Below, piece after piece: positions 8,158 through 16,634 of a stretch of DNA of 64,000 nt (positions are counted from its first letter, which is position 1; each line of letters opens with the position of its first letter). This DNA comes from CAYQTL01 sp964420405. Its GTDB lineage: Bacteria > Acidobacteriota > Thermoanaerobaculia > Thermoanaerobaculales > Sulfomarinibacteraceae. The position numbers and the translations under genes are program-made. The notes below the pieces were generated by a model that saw only the letters and a program-made list of their open reading frames with translations, was not told the origin of the DNA and did no database searches. The stretch is from positions 1 through 64,000 of the forward strand of contig CAYQTL010000006.1 of assembly GCA_964420405.1 (NCBI GenBank). The letters run 5' to 3'.

Positions 8158-8215
8158 GTGGGAAGACGATCGAGGACGCGCATTCCCGGGTGGGTCTCCT
8201 CGACGGTGTCCGGGC
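8158..8215 (-). pseudogene. Duplicated fragment of the 6226-7581 gene
   Basis: Immediately after the cytochrome stop codon the minus strand reads PDTVEETHPGMRVLD, which matches PDTVEHTHLGMRVLE of the neighbouring propeller protein. About 47 bases align with roughly six differences. No frame continues. It is a remnant of a duplication or of a deleted paralogue. Confidence 0.55.
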
Positions 8216-11200
8216 TACCGGGACACGCTGCGTTCCGCCACCAGGAGCTCGCCGAGGTCCCAGCCGTAGCGGGCGGCGAGGGGGGCGAACAGGCGGCGGA
8301 ACCTGAGTCGCGCCGTGACCGTGACGTTCCCACCCGGGTCGGCGAAGCGGTACGTGGTGCGGTCGGAGGCGAGGGCCGCCAGCCGGGTGTCGGAGCGGAC
8401 CAGCGCCTGCTTCCAGTAGCTGACGACGGGCCACTCGCCGCTCGCGACGTCCTCCAGGATCCGGGCGTAGCCGCTGCCGGGGCGGCCGGCCAGGTCGCCG
8501 CCCCACGACGGGATCCGCGGCCCGGCCGTCGGCCGCAGCTCGCGCCCGTCCGGGCCCCGAGCCGTGATCTCGAGCAGAAGGTGCCGTCCCGGGTGGTCGG
8601 TCGGGTAGTGGTGCCCGGCGCCGGTGTTGGTGACCGTCACCGCGACGACGAGCTCTCCCCCGGACGAGCCCGCCTCGAGCTCGAGGGAGATCGCGGCGGT
8701 CATGAAGTCGGCGTGGGTCACGCCGAGCTGGAGGTGCGACGGGATCTGCTCCGGCGGATGCCGCAGGCCGCCGCTCTCCGGGGTCGCGAAGAAGGTGTCG
8801 CCGTTCGGCGGCATGTGGCAGTCCTGGCAGGTGGCCCCCGTCGCCGGGTCGGCGTACGGGCTCGCACGCCACTCGTCGTAGGACGTGTAGATCGGCGTGC
8901 CCCAGAACGAGAACTGGTGGCACGGCGCGCAGAACAGGCTCTCGCTCATCGCCGGCAGGTACGAGTCGGGGTCGGCGATGTCGGCGTACGGGCCGAAGAA
9001 CACGTCGTCGCCGGGTGGCGGCCGCAGCACCTCGAGCGACAGCACCCCCGCCATGTTCGGATAGACCTCCGCCGTCCCCGGGACCGCGTACACGCCGCCG
9101 ACCTTGTGGCAGAAGTCGCAGTGGATGCCGGCGGTGACGTCGTCGCGGGCCGCTCCGGCGTCGCCCGAGAACGGGTCGTCGACCGCCCGGCCCGGCGCGT
9201 GGCAGGCGGCGCAGATGCCGTCGGTGCCCGGGAAGTCGGTCCGGTAGCCGGGCTCGACGGTGCGCGTGCCGGTGACGTCGGTGCCGTCGTACATGCTGTA
9301 GAACCGCGGGTTGGAGATCGCCCCGCCGTGGGCGTTGTCCTCCCACTGCGGGACGATCGACGGGTGGCAGTTGCCGCACGCGCCGGGCGTCGACGGGTCC
9401 GGCCCGGGCGCGACCCACGAGTAGCCGGAGTGGTCGACCTGGTGCAGCCGGCGCAGGCGCAGCTCGAGCCCGGCGGCCGGGGTCGTGGTGACCACCGTCG
9501 CAATGTAGGCTCCGGGCGCCCATGCCGCGATCTCGACCTCGTCGGATCCCTCGGGCACCACCAGCGTGAACCGTCCCGCGGTGTCGGTGGAGACGTGTCT
9601 TTCTGTGGCGCGCAGCGTGACGCGGGCCCCCGCGGCGGGCGGGCCGCCGTCGTCCCACACCACCCGGCCCCGGACGGCGGCGCCGGGTGAGAGGCGGCCG
9701 CCGGGCCGGCGAGGTGGCTCGGCGCTCGCGACCGTCGTCGCGGCGGGATGGCAGGCGACGGTCGCGCGACCGGTCGCGGCCGACCCGGTCCCGGCGGGCT
9801 CCGTCGGCAGGGACAGCAGGTACGCCGCCAGGTCGTCGACCTGAAGGGGCGTCAGGTGGGAGGTGACGCCGTGGAGGTCGGCGGGGTTGGCGGTCGTCAG
9901 CAGCTCGACGAGGGTCGCGGCGCCGCCGTCGTGGAGGTAGGGCGCGCTCCGGGCGAGGTCGCGCAGGCCGGGGGTGTCGATCTCCGGTCCGAGGCGCTCG
10001 CCGGGACCGTCGGCGGTGCCGACGTCGTGACGCTCGAAGTCCGTGAAGTACGGCGGCGGATGGCAGCGCAGGCAGTCGGTCACGGGATCGGCGAAGAGGT
10101 CGGCCCCCCGGTCCAGCGCCGCCGGATCGAGCTCGGCGGCGATCCGGTTCGGCGGCACCGCCAGGCCGTCGAGGAAGGCGGCGAGGGCGTCGAGCTCGAA
10201 GGAGCGCTCGGCGTTCGGCGCCGCCAGGGGATCGTGCATCGCGCCGTCGAGCAGCCCGGTCCCGAACTGCTCGCGGGTGATCGCGAGCTCGGAGTCCGCC
10301 GCCTCGTCCCACTCGGCCGACCACCGGAGGGGGTACGTCTGGACCATGCCGCCCAGGGAGGTGGTGTTGCGGGGGCCGGCGAAGGCGAAGGACCACGTGC
10401 GGCCGTCGTGCTCGCCGTCGAAGTGGCAGCTCGCGCAGGCGATCCACTGCGACCGGGCCAGCCGCGGATCGTCGGACGACCAGAACAGGCGCTGGCCCGC
10501 GAGCAGCGCCGGCGGCTGCGGCAACCGCGTCGCCGCGACCGTGGCCACGACCTGGAAGGTCGCCGCGTCCACCACCGAGAGCGTGCCGTCGAGCACGTTG
10601 GCGATCCAGGCCTCGTGTCCGTCCGGCGTCAGCACGATGCCGCGGGGGTTGGCGCCGACCTCGACGTGGGCGAGCCGCCGCGAGGTGGCGAGGTCGATCA
10701 CGGTGACGTCGTCGCTGGCCGCGTGGACGATCCAGGCGGTCGACCCGTCGTCCGACACCGCGGCGTCGAACGGCAGCCCGACGCCGGGCGGGTCGACGAT
10801 GTCGAGCGCCAGGTTGGCGGCCGAGAGGTGGCGACGGCCCGCCACGTCGAGCCGGGAGGCGACCGGGAACACGGTGGTGTCGAACGTCAGGTGGCGGTTG
10901 GCCGTGTTCGAGCGGGTGTGGGGGACGAGGGCCTCGCGGTCTCCGGGCAGCGGCACCACCGACTGGACCAGGTTGCTGTCCGGCCACAGCGCCACCGGGG
11001 TCACCGCGGAGCTGGAGACGTCGACCACGGACACCGTGCCCTGCAGCAGGTGGGTGACGAGCAGCGTCCTCCCGTCGCCTGTGACCGCCAACCCGGAGGG
11101 GCGGTCGCCGACCCGGACCGAGCCGGCGACCTCCAGCGAGCCGACGTCGATCTCGACCACGACGCCGTCATCCTGGCACGCGACCCAGGCGCGGGTGCCG

Positions 11201-11565
11201 TCAGGCGCCACGACCACGCCGTACGGTCGGCCGCAGACGGTGACGGCGGCGATGCGGGTGGCGGATGGGAGGTCCACCACCGACACCGTGCCAGTGGCGC
11301 GGTCGGCGGTGAACGCCCGGAGACCCGCGTCGTCGACTGCGACCGTCCGCGGGTCGCGACCCACCGGAACCTGGGCCAGCACCGTCCGGGACGCGGCGTC
11401 GACGAGGGTGAGGACGCCCGCCGGAGGGCTCACCGCGAGCACCGTCCGGCCGTCGGCCGTGACGGCGATCGGGCTGCTCGCGCGCTTGACGGACTCCGCC
11501 GCAACCGCGCCGGCGATGGACAGGGCCACCGCCGGCGCCGCGAGCCATCGGATGCGAGTGATCAT
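8215..11565 (-). CDS. Secreted YVTN beta-propeller / multiheme cytochrome c fusion
   Basis: 1116 aa, start at 11565 with a GGAG upstream and a signal peptide (WLAAPAVALSIAGAVAA). Residues about 35-360 are YVTN/YncE propeller repeats (VTADGRTVL, VVDLPSATRI, VLTPDGHEAWIANV). Seven heme motifs follow: CASCH 377, CLRCH 498, CGNCH 730, CAACH 785, CDFCH 816, CAPCH 879 and CQDCH 913. The first two sit in a di-heme peroxidase/MauG-like region (GPRNTTSLGG). Residues about 600-700 form a carboxypeptidase-regulatory-like beta sandwich, and the last five hemes make a multiheme cytochrome. It should be periplasmic or surface-exposed and carry electrons; the substrate is unknown. It starts 13 bases after the stop of the 1311-aa gene, so the two are co-transcribed. 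Confidence 0.82.
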   Translation of the reverse strand: MITRIRWLAAPAVALSIAGAVAAESVKRASSPIAVTADGRTVLAVSPPAGVLTLVDAASRTVLAQVPVGRDPRTVAVDDAGLRAFTADRATGTVSVVDLPSATRIAAVTVCGRPYGVVVAPDGTRAWVACQDDGVVVEIDVGSLEVAGSVRVGDRPSGLAVTGDGRTLLVTHLLQGTVSVVDVSSSAVTPVALWPDSNLVQSVVPLPGDREALVPHTRSNTANRHLTFDTTVFPVASRLDVAGRRHLSAANLALDIVDPPGVGLPFDAAVSDDGSTAWIVHAASDDVTVIDLATSRRLAHVEVGANPRGIVLTPDGHEAWIANVLDGTLSVVDAATFQVVATVAATRLPQPPALLAGQRLFWSSDDPRLARSQWIACASCHFDGEHDGRTWSFAFAGPRNTTSLGGMVQTYPLRWSAEWDEAADSELAITREQFGTGLLDGAMHDPLAAPNAERSFELDALAAFLDGLAVPPNRIAAELDPAALDRGADLFADPVTDCLRCHPPPYFTDFERHDVGTADGPGERLGPEIDTPGLRDLARSAPYLHDGGAATLVELLTTANPADLHGVTSHLTPLQVDDLAAYLLSLPTEPAGTGSAATGRATVACHPAATTVASAEPPRRPGGRLSPGAAVRGRVVWDDGGPPAAGARVTLRATERHVSTDTAGRFTLVVPEGSDEVEIAAWAPGAYIATVVTTTPAAGLELRLRRLHQVDHSGYSWVAPGPDPSTPGACGNCHPSIVPQWEDNAHGGAISNPRFYSMYDGTDVTGTRTVEPGYRTDFPGTDGICAACHAPGRAVDDPFSGDAGAARDDVTAGIHCDFCHKVGGVYAVPGTAEVYPNMAGVLSLEVLRPPPGDDVFFGPYADIADPDSYLPAMSESLFCAPCHQFSFWGTPIYTSYDEWRASPYADPATGATCQDCHMPPNGDTFFATPESGGLRHPPEQIPSHLQLGVTHADFMTAAISLELEAGSSGGELVVAVTVTNTGAGHHYPTDHPGRHLLLEITARGPDGRELRPTAGPRIPSWGGDLAGRPGSGYARILEDVASGEWPVVSYWKQALVRSDTRLAALASDRTTYRFADPGGNVTVTARLRFRRLFAPLAARYGWDLGELLVAERSVSR

Positions 11566-11578
11566 CCGCCCGTCTCCG

Positions 11579-14500
11579 TCATGGCCTGCGTCCCGTGGCA
11601 CGACGCGGCGCCGGCGGGACCGTCAGCCCGCGGCCGTCGCCGCCGACCGACACCTGCTGGCCCTGCAGGGTCACGGTGTTCGCCCGGTACTCGACCGTCC
11701 CGGCGGACTCCCCGCGCAGGAGGAGCGCCAGCGAGAGGGTGTCCGCGAGCCCCGGCCTCGCCTCGTCGCGGCCCTGGAGGTCGAGGTTCGGGAAGCTGGC
11801 GTGGAGCTGCACCGGGTCGATCACGACGGTGTAGCGACCGCGGTCGACGGACGCCGAACCGTGCTCCAGGATCCATCCGGCCATGGTGAGCGTGTACTCG
11901 ACCGTGACCTGCCGAAGGTCCGCCGGGACGGGGCCCGCGACCACGATCGGGTCGACCACGCCGCCGAACGCACCGGACGGGAGCACGCCGGGTCGCGGTT
12001 GCGACACCTCGAGCCGGGGCGATCCCGGTGCGACGGCATACACCCGGAACCGCCCGTCGTCGGCCCCGAGCAGGCTGCCGTGCGGGAACGGAGCGATCGT
12101 CCGCCCCCCCGAGCAGAGGCCGTCGTGCCAGGCGTCGACGCCGACGGTCCAGACGCCGGGCTCGTCCACGACGAGGCCGACGGTCGGGTCGTAGACGTAT
12201 CCGACCCGGTTGCCCTGCAGCTCGACCGTGGTGGTGGCGCCGGACGGCGACGTCACGGCCACCGATACCGTGCTCGGGAGCGTCGGCATCAGATGGCCCG
12301 CGAACCGCAGCGTGTCGCCGACCTCGAGCACCGCCCCCGGCTGGGTCCCGGTGGGGTGCACGAGCAGGTGGATGTCCTCGCCGAGCACGGTCAGGATGGG
12401 TCCGCCCTCGGTCGTCCAGCCGCCGTTGCCGGGGCCGGCGAACGGCGGCATGACGCGGGTGCCGAGCACGTCGTCGTCGGGGATGAACACCCAGCCGGTG
12501 CCCTGACCACCGTACTCGGTCCGGCCGGAGACCAGGTCGTGGAACACCGTGCCGACGTACTGGAACTTGACGTCGTTGGGCTGGTCGCCGAGCACCCCGA
12601 CGCCCGGTTGGTCGTCGTACAGGGTGTCGAGGCGCCAGTAGCCCCCGGTCTCCGGGTCCTCGGCCACCACCTCGCGGACCCGGACGCCGGGCCGCTGCGA
12701 GGAGCGGTAGCTGTAGGCCACCTGGTCGACATCGCCGGGCGCGAGCAGCACCGGCGCGCCCGAGGTCGTGCTCGAGAACAGCGGGATCTCGCCGACGTCG
12801 AACCGTTCGGCGAGGGTTCCGGGCAGCGCGGGCTCGAGGTGCATCCTGTCGGCGCGGGCGCGGATGACGGGCGCGAGGTCGCCGACCGCGTCGAACACGC
12901 TCGCCGCGATGATCAGGGAGTCGCCGCCGAGCGGGCCGTCGCTCATGCGCGACCAGAGCAGGTCGCCCTCGTAGTACGGGTTCAGGACGTGGGAGACCTG
13001 GTCCGCGGGAACGTCCAGGTCGCGGCCCGCGACGAACCAGCTGGCCGGAATCTCGGCGAGGGTGTCGACCCCGCGGCGGCCTCGCGCGATCAGGCCGGCC
13101 TCCGGCTCCGGGGTCATCACGACGCCGCCCCAGGTCGCGGCGCCCATCCACAGCTCGCCGTCGTCCGACCAGTACCTCGCGACCAGGTCGACCCGGTACT
13201 CGCCCGGTGCGTCGAACGTCACGCCGGCGGCGCCGGACGCGAGGTGGCCGAACCGGTTGGCGCGGTCGTGCAGGGAGTACACCACGGCGGCGTCGGGGTC
13301 CGAGTCCGGGTAGTGGGTGACCGTGATCTCGATCTCCGCCGGCACGCGGGGATGCAGCCGGACGGCGGGGTTGAACGTGTCGCCGACCTCGAACGGCGTG
13401 CCGGGCAGCGCGCCCGGGTCGATGTCGAGCGGATGGGCGATCCACAGCTCGTAGGTGCCGCCGCCGGTGTAGACGTTGCCCCACAGGTCCTCGAGCCATC
13501 CCTCCATGATCACGAAGTGGCGGCCGAACTCGCCGAAGCCGACCGTGAAGCGGTCGTCGCCGGTGGTCAGGGAGTAGACGTCGGTCAGCTGCGTGGTGCC
13601 GGCGTTGAGCTCGGCGCCGCCGTGGCTGGTCCGCGACTGGCTCAGCGACCGGAGGAACGGCGCGGGTCCGATCTCGCGCACGCCGCCGTCGGGCGCCTCG
13701 ACCACGACGTGCAGCGAGCCGCCCGGCAGCTCGAACGGGATCAGCGGTCGTGACGGGATCCGCCGGTCGGCGAACGAGATCCTGGGCAGGTACGGCTCCA
13801 GCCGGTAGCGTACGGGAGTCCCGCTCCGGGGATCGGTCGGTGGCACGATCAGGGGCGCTCCCTGGGACGTGATCATCTGCGACAGCTCGAACGCGCCGCG
13901 ATCCTCGAGCGCCCCGACGCCTCGTGTGCCGAGCACGGGGTTCTCCTGGAGCAGTCGCCACACCAGGCGGGGAGTGGCCACCGTGTCGGACGCCTCCACC
14001 ACCACCGGCGGCAGAGGCACGAAGTTGGCGTCGAAGTAGGCGCCGAACACCTCCGCGGCGGTCCAGTCCGCGCTCGTCGGCACGCCCTCGATCCGCGGTA
14101 CCAGCACCGGGCGGTAGGTCCCCGCCGGGAGGTCGGGGGGCAGGAAGCCGCTGCCGGTCAGGGGGGCCACGACGGATGACGGTCCCGCGGATGCGAAGGC
14201 GCCGGCGGCGACCACGATTCCGGCGGGCGTCATCGGCGGAGTCGAGCCCATGATCGGGAACCCGGTCGGCGTCAGCCGGGTGGACATGAACTTCGACGGA
14301 CCGACGGGCCGGCCGTCGGCGTCGAACACCAGGTACAGCAGCAGGTCGGCGGAGAATGTGATCCCTGACGGATCGGTGGTCGGGTCGATGCCCGGCGCCA
14401 CGATCGTCACCGTACCCGCGAGGTCGAAGAGGTCGCCGGGACGGAAGGTGCGGGACGGCCCGATGGTGCCTTCGCCGATCCATGCCGCGCCGACTCGGTT

Positions 14501-15514
14501 CTCGGTCAGCGGCTCGAAGTCGATCTCATAGTCGCTCGGACCGATGACCGCGAACGGGATCCGGTCGCCGGCCGGCGTGGCGTCGAACGGAACGCGGAGG
14601 ATCGTGCCGGGAAACCACGACAGGTCCATCGACACGCCGGTTCCGACGCTATGCCAGTGGGTCAGTGGCTCCGAACCGTGCTTGACGAGGATGGACGAGC
14701 CCGCGGGCGCGAACAGCCGTGCCGTGAAGCTGCCGTCCGCGGCGGACACGGCGTGCGCCTGCTGGAGTCCGTCGAGGTTGACGAGAAGAACGTGCGCCAG
14801 GCCTTCCACCGCGCCGGCGGCGCCGGTGATCGACGCCTCGCCGAGATCGTCCGGAGGTCCGATCGTGATCCGGGCTGGGTCGGGCGGTTCGTCGGGGAAC
14901 GGCGGGACAAGCTCGTCGGCGTACCCGATCTCGACGCCGGCGACGTCGCCCGCCGACGCGTCGATCGGGACGTATCGCCGGAACAGACCCGCCGGAGGGT
15001 CGGAGAAGACCCGGTAGATCCCGAGGGGCACGACGACGGCGAAGGTGCTGTCGTCGGGATCGACGAACGCCGCGAGCCATTCCCCGTCACGGAGAGTCCA
15101 GGACACGGGGTCGAACGTCACCGAGTGCCCGCCGTGCGGGCGGCCGTCCGGCATCGACAGCGTCCCCTCGACCCGCGCACCGTGCCGCAGGGTGTGGTCC
15201 CATGTGGCCGACGCCGAGAAGCTCCCGATCCACGCGTGGTACTCGGCCCAGCGGGTAGCTGGATCGGGTCGCAGACTGACCCGGATCGCGCCCGGTGGGA
15301 CGTCCACCCGGTAGCCGCCCGCGGCGCCGGTGGTGGTTGACTGCCCACCGCCGCCGGTCGACTGCACGTCGACCACCACACCGGACGCCGCCGTGCCGTC
15401 GGGGGCGCTGATGCGCCCGGAGAGGGAGATCAGCTGTGCCCGGGCCGAGCATGGCCACAGGATGGTGATCACCGTGGCACACGCCGCCAACGACGCGAGT
15501 CGCCGAAGCTCCAT
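11579..15514 (-). CDS. Large secreted beta-sandwich protein, partner of the cytochrome
   Basis: 1311 aa with an excellent ribosome site (GGAGGAA) before the ATG at 15514 and a signal peptide (MELRRLASLAACATVITILW, then PCSARA). It starts with carboxypeptidase-regulatory-like domains (SLSGRISAPDGTAASGVVV, VEGTLSMPDGRPHGGHSV) of the sort found in surface and adhesive proteins. The remainder is beta-rich with no motif I can assign. There is no heme motif and no membrane anchor; the end is Arg/Pro-rich. It is the first gene of a two-gene unit with the 1116-aa cytochrome, which argues that it binds or presents a redox substrate or forms a surface complex with it. That role is inference. Confidence 0.7.
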   Translation of the reverse strand: MELRRLASLAACATVITILWPCSARAQLISLSGRISAPDGTAASGVVVDVQSTGGGGQSTTTGAAGGYRVDVPPGAIRVSLRPDPATRWAEYHAWIGSFSASATWDHTLRHGARVEGTLSMPDGRPHGGHSVTFDPVSWTLRDGEWLAAFVDPDDSTFAVVVPLGIYRVFSDPPAGLFRRYVPIDASAGDVAGVEIGYADELVPPFPDEPPDPARITIGPPDDLGEASITGAAGAVEGLAHVLLVNLDGLQQAHAVSAADGSFTARLFAPAGSSILVKHGSEPLTHWHSVGTGVSMDLSWFPGTILRVPFDATPAGDRIPFAVIGPSDYEIDFEPLTENRVGAAWIGEGTIGPSRTFRPGDLFDLAGTVTIVAPGIDPTTDPSGITFSADLLLYLVFDADGRPVGPSKFMSTRLTPTGFPIMGSTPPMTPAGIVVAAGAFASAGPSSVVAPLTGSGFLPPDLPAGTYRPVLVPRIEGVPTSADWTAAEVFGAYFDANFVPLPPVVVEASDTVATPRLVWRLLQENPVLGTRGVGALEDRGAFELSQMITSQGAPLIVPPTDPRSGTPVRYRLEPYLPRISFADRRIPSRPLIPFELPGGSLHVVVEAPDGGVREIGPAPFLRSLSQSRTSHGGAELNAGTTQLTDVYSLTTGDDRFTVGFGEFGRHFVIMEGWLEDLWGNVYTGGGTYELWIAHPLDIDPGALPGTPFEVGDTFNPAVRLHPRVPAEIEITVTHYPDSDPDAAVVYSLHDRANRFGHLASGAAGVTFDAPGEYRVDLVARYWSDDGELWMGAATWGGVVMTPEPEAGLIARGRRGVDTLAEIPASWFVAGRDLDVPADQVSHVLNPYYEGDLLWSRMSDGPLGGDSLIIAASVFDAVGDLAPVIRARADRMHLEPALPGTLAERFDVGEIPLFSSTTSGAPVLLAPGDVDQVAYSYRSSQRPGVRVREVVAEDPETGGYWRLDTLYDDQPGVGVLGDQPNDVKFQYVGTVFHDLVSGRTEYGGQGTGWVFIPDDDVLGTRVMPPFAGPGNGGWTTEGGPILTVLGEDIHLLVHPTGTQPGAVLEVGDTLRFAGHLMPTLPSTVSVAVTSPSGATTTVELQGNRVGYVYDPTVGLVVDEPGVWTVGVDAWHDGLCSGGRTIAPFPHGSLLGADDGRFRVYAVAPGSPRLEVSQPRPGVLPSGAFGGVVDPIVVAGPVPADLRQVTVEYTLTMAGWILEHGSASVDRGRYTVVIDPVQLHASFPNLDLQGRDEARPGLADTLSLALLLRGESAGTVEYRANTVTLQGQQVSVGGDGRGLTVPPAPRRATGRRP

Positions 15515-15861
15515 CGGTTCCTCCGTGGACGTCCGCCTGTGCGGGTCATGCCGAGTGACGCAGGCTGGAGCCGGTTCCCCTCACCAATATGGGTCGCGAG
15601 CCGGCTGTCGTCGCGATTCCGCGGAGTTCCTGGGGTACCGCGGTGGAAGGGGCGGGGAGTCGAGCTGCGGTGACCGGGCGTCCGGCTGTCGCGGCGTCTC
15701 AGCTCGTTCGACCGGACTCCCGGGCGGCTGGAGGGGCGACGCGGCCGAGCCGGACGACGCCGGCGACGGTCGGTGCGATCTGCGGCAGCCGGGGCGTCCG
15801 AGGGGGGAGGAGCCGGGCGCCGGCATGGGCCGGCGCCCGGAGCTGGTGGGGCGCCCCGCCG
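15515..15861. other. Spacer between two minus-strand genes
   Basis: 347 bp. It contains the 12-bp-stem hairpin listed separately and the upstream region of the 1311-aa gene. No gene or repeat-family member was seen. Confidence 0.5.
15813..15840 (-). terminator. GC-rich hairpin after the small secreted protein gene
   Basis: A perfect 12-bp stem, CCGGGCGCCGGC, with loop ATGG and its exact complement, starting 21 bases past the stop codon at 15862. It has no T tract, so it may be a factor-assisted terminator or mRNA 3' stabiliser. Confidence 0.5.
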
Positions 15862-16353
15862 TCAGCCGGGCAGGGTGAAGTGGTCGCCGGTGTCCATGTC
15901 GATGCCGAGCTGGTAGAGCTGGCAGCAGCTCTCGCCGCCGCAGGAGCCGACCACCGGCTCGGGGCCGTTCCACTGCTGGAACGCGCACTGGTCGTCGGCC
16001 TTGCCCTTGCAGGCACAGGCGATGATCACCACGAAGCTGCCGTCGAACTTGCGCCAGTACTCGGCCTTGCTGACGGTCACCGTCGGCTTGTCCTCGTCGG
16101 TCTCGATCACCACCACCGACCCGTGCCCCTGGCCGGTGTAGAGCGCGAAACCGGGCCGCGCCGTGATTCTCGTGCCGGCGACGTTAACGGCCCTGGTCGC
16201 GCCAGGGTGCGACCCGAGCGTCCGTGCCGCGGCCTCCGTCACCTCGGCGACGGGGACCCGTTGGAAGCTGCGCGCGTCGGCCGTCGTGGCGGCCGCCACC
16301 AGTGCGACCGCCGCCATCATGAACACCATCGACCTCGCCACTCTCCGTTGCAT
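15862..16353 (-). CDS. Small secreted Cys-rich protein
   Basis: 163 aa. The start at 16353 has AGGAGG seven bases upstream. Residues 1-27 form a signal peptide ending TADA. A middle strand reads GQGHGSVVVIETDEDKPTV. The C-terminal third carries CACKGKADDQC and GSCGGESCCQLYQ, in total seven cysteines in about 35 residues. This suggests a disulfide-knotted or metal-binding domain outside the cytoplasm. I do not recognise the family. It is followed by a strong hairpin and has 281 bp of its own upstream DNA, so it is probably transcribed alone. Confidence 0.65.
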   Translation of the reverse strand: MQRRVARSMVFMMAAVALVAAATTADARSFQRVPVAEVTEAAARTLGSHPGATRAVNVAGTRITARPGFALYTGQGHGSVVVIETDEDKPTVTVSKAEYWRKFDGSFVVIIACACKGKADDQCAFQQWNGPEPVVGSCGGESCCQLYQLGIDMDTGDHFTLPG

Positions 16354-16634
16354 GCTGTCCTCCTGCGATCGTCGGTTCGGGCACTCTCGGCAGCCCGGAA
16401 GGCGGCCCGAAGCCCTCCGCGCCGGAACCACGACTGATCGCGTCGTGACGGCGGACACGGGGACAGCGACCGAGGGGGGCGTCCGCGGAGGTCGCGAGGT
16501 GACTGGGGTCCGGGGATTTGCGGTGGGCTTGGGTGCGGCGGTCGACGCGTCGTCGCCGCAGAGCGGGGGCGACGGCGGTCGGGTCGGGTGCGTCCGGTCC
16601 AGCGACGCCGGACCGGCGGGACGACGGGCTCCGG

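Noticed and set aside
15813..15840. Calling the 12-bp hairpins intrinsic terminators with certainty
   Set aside because: No T tract follows any of them, so only terminator-like structure is claimed.
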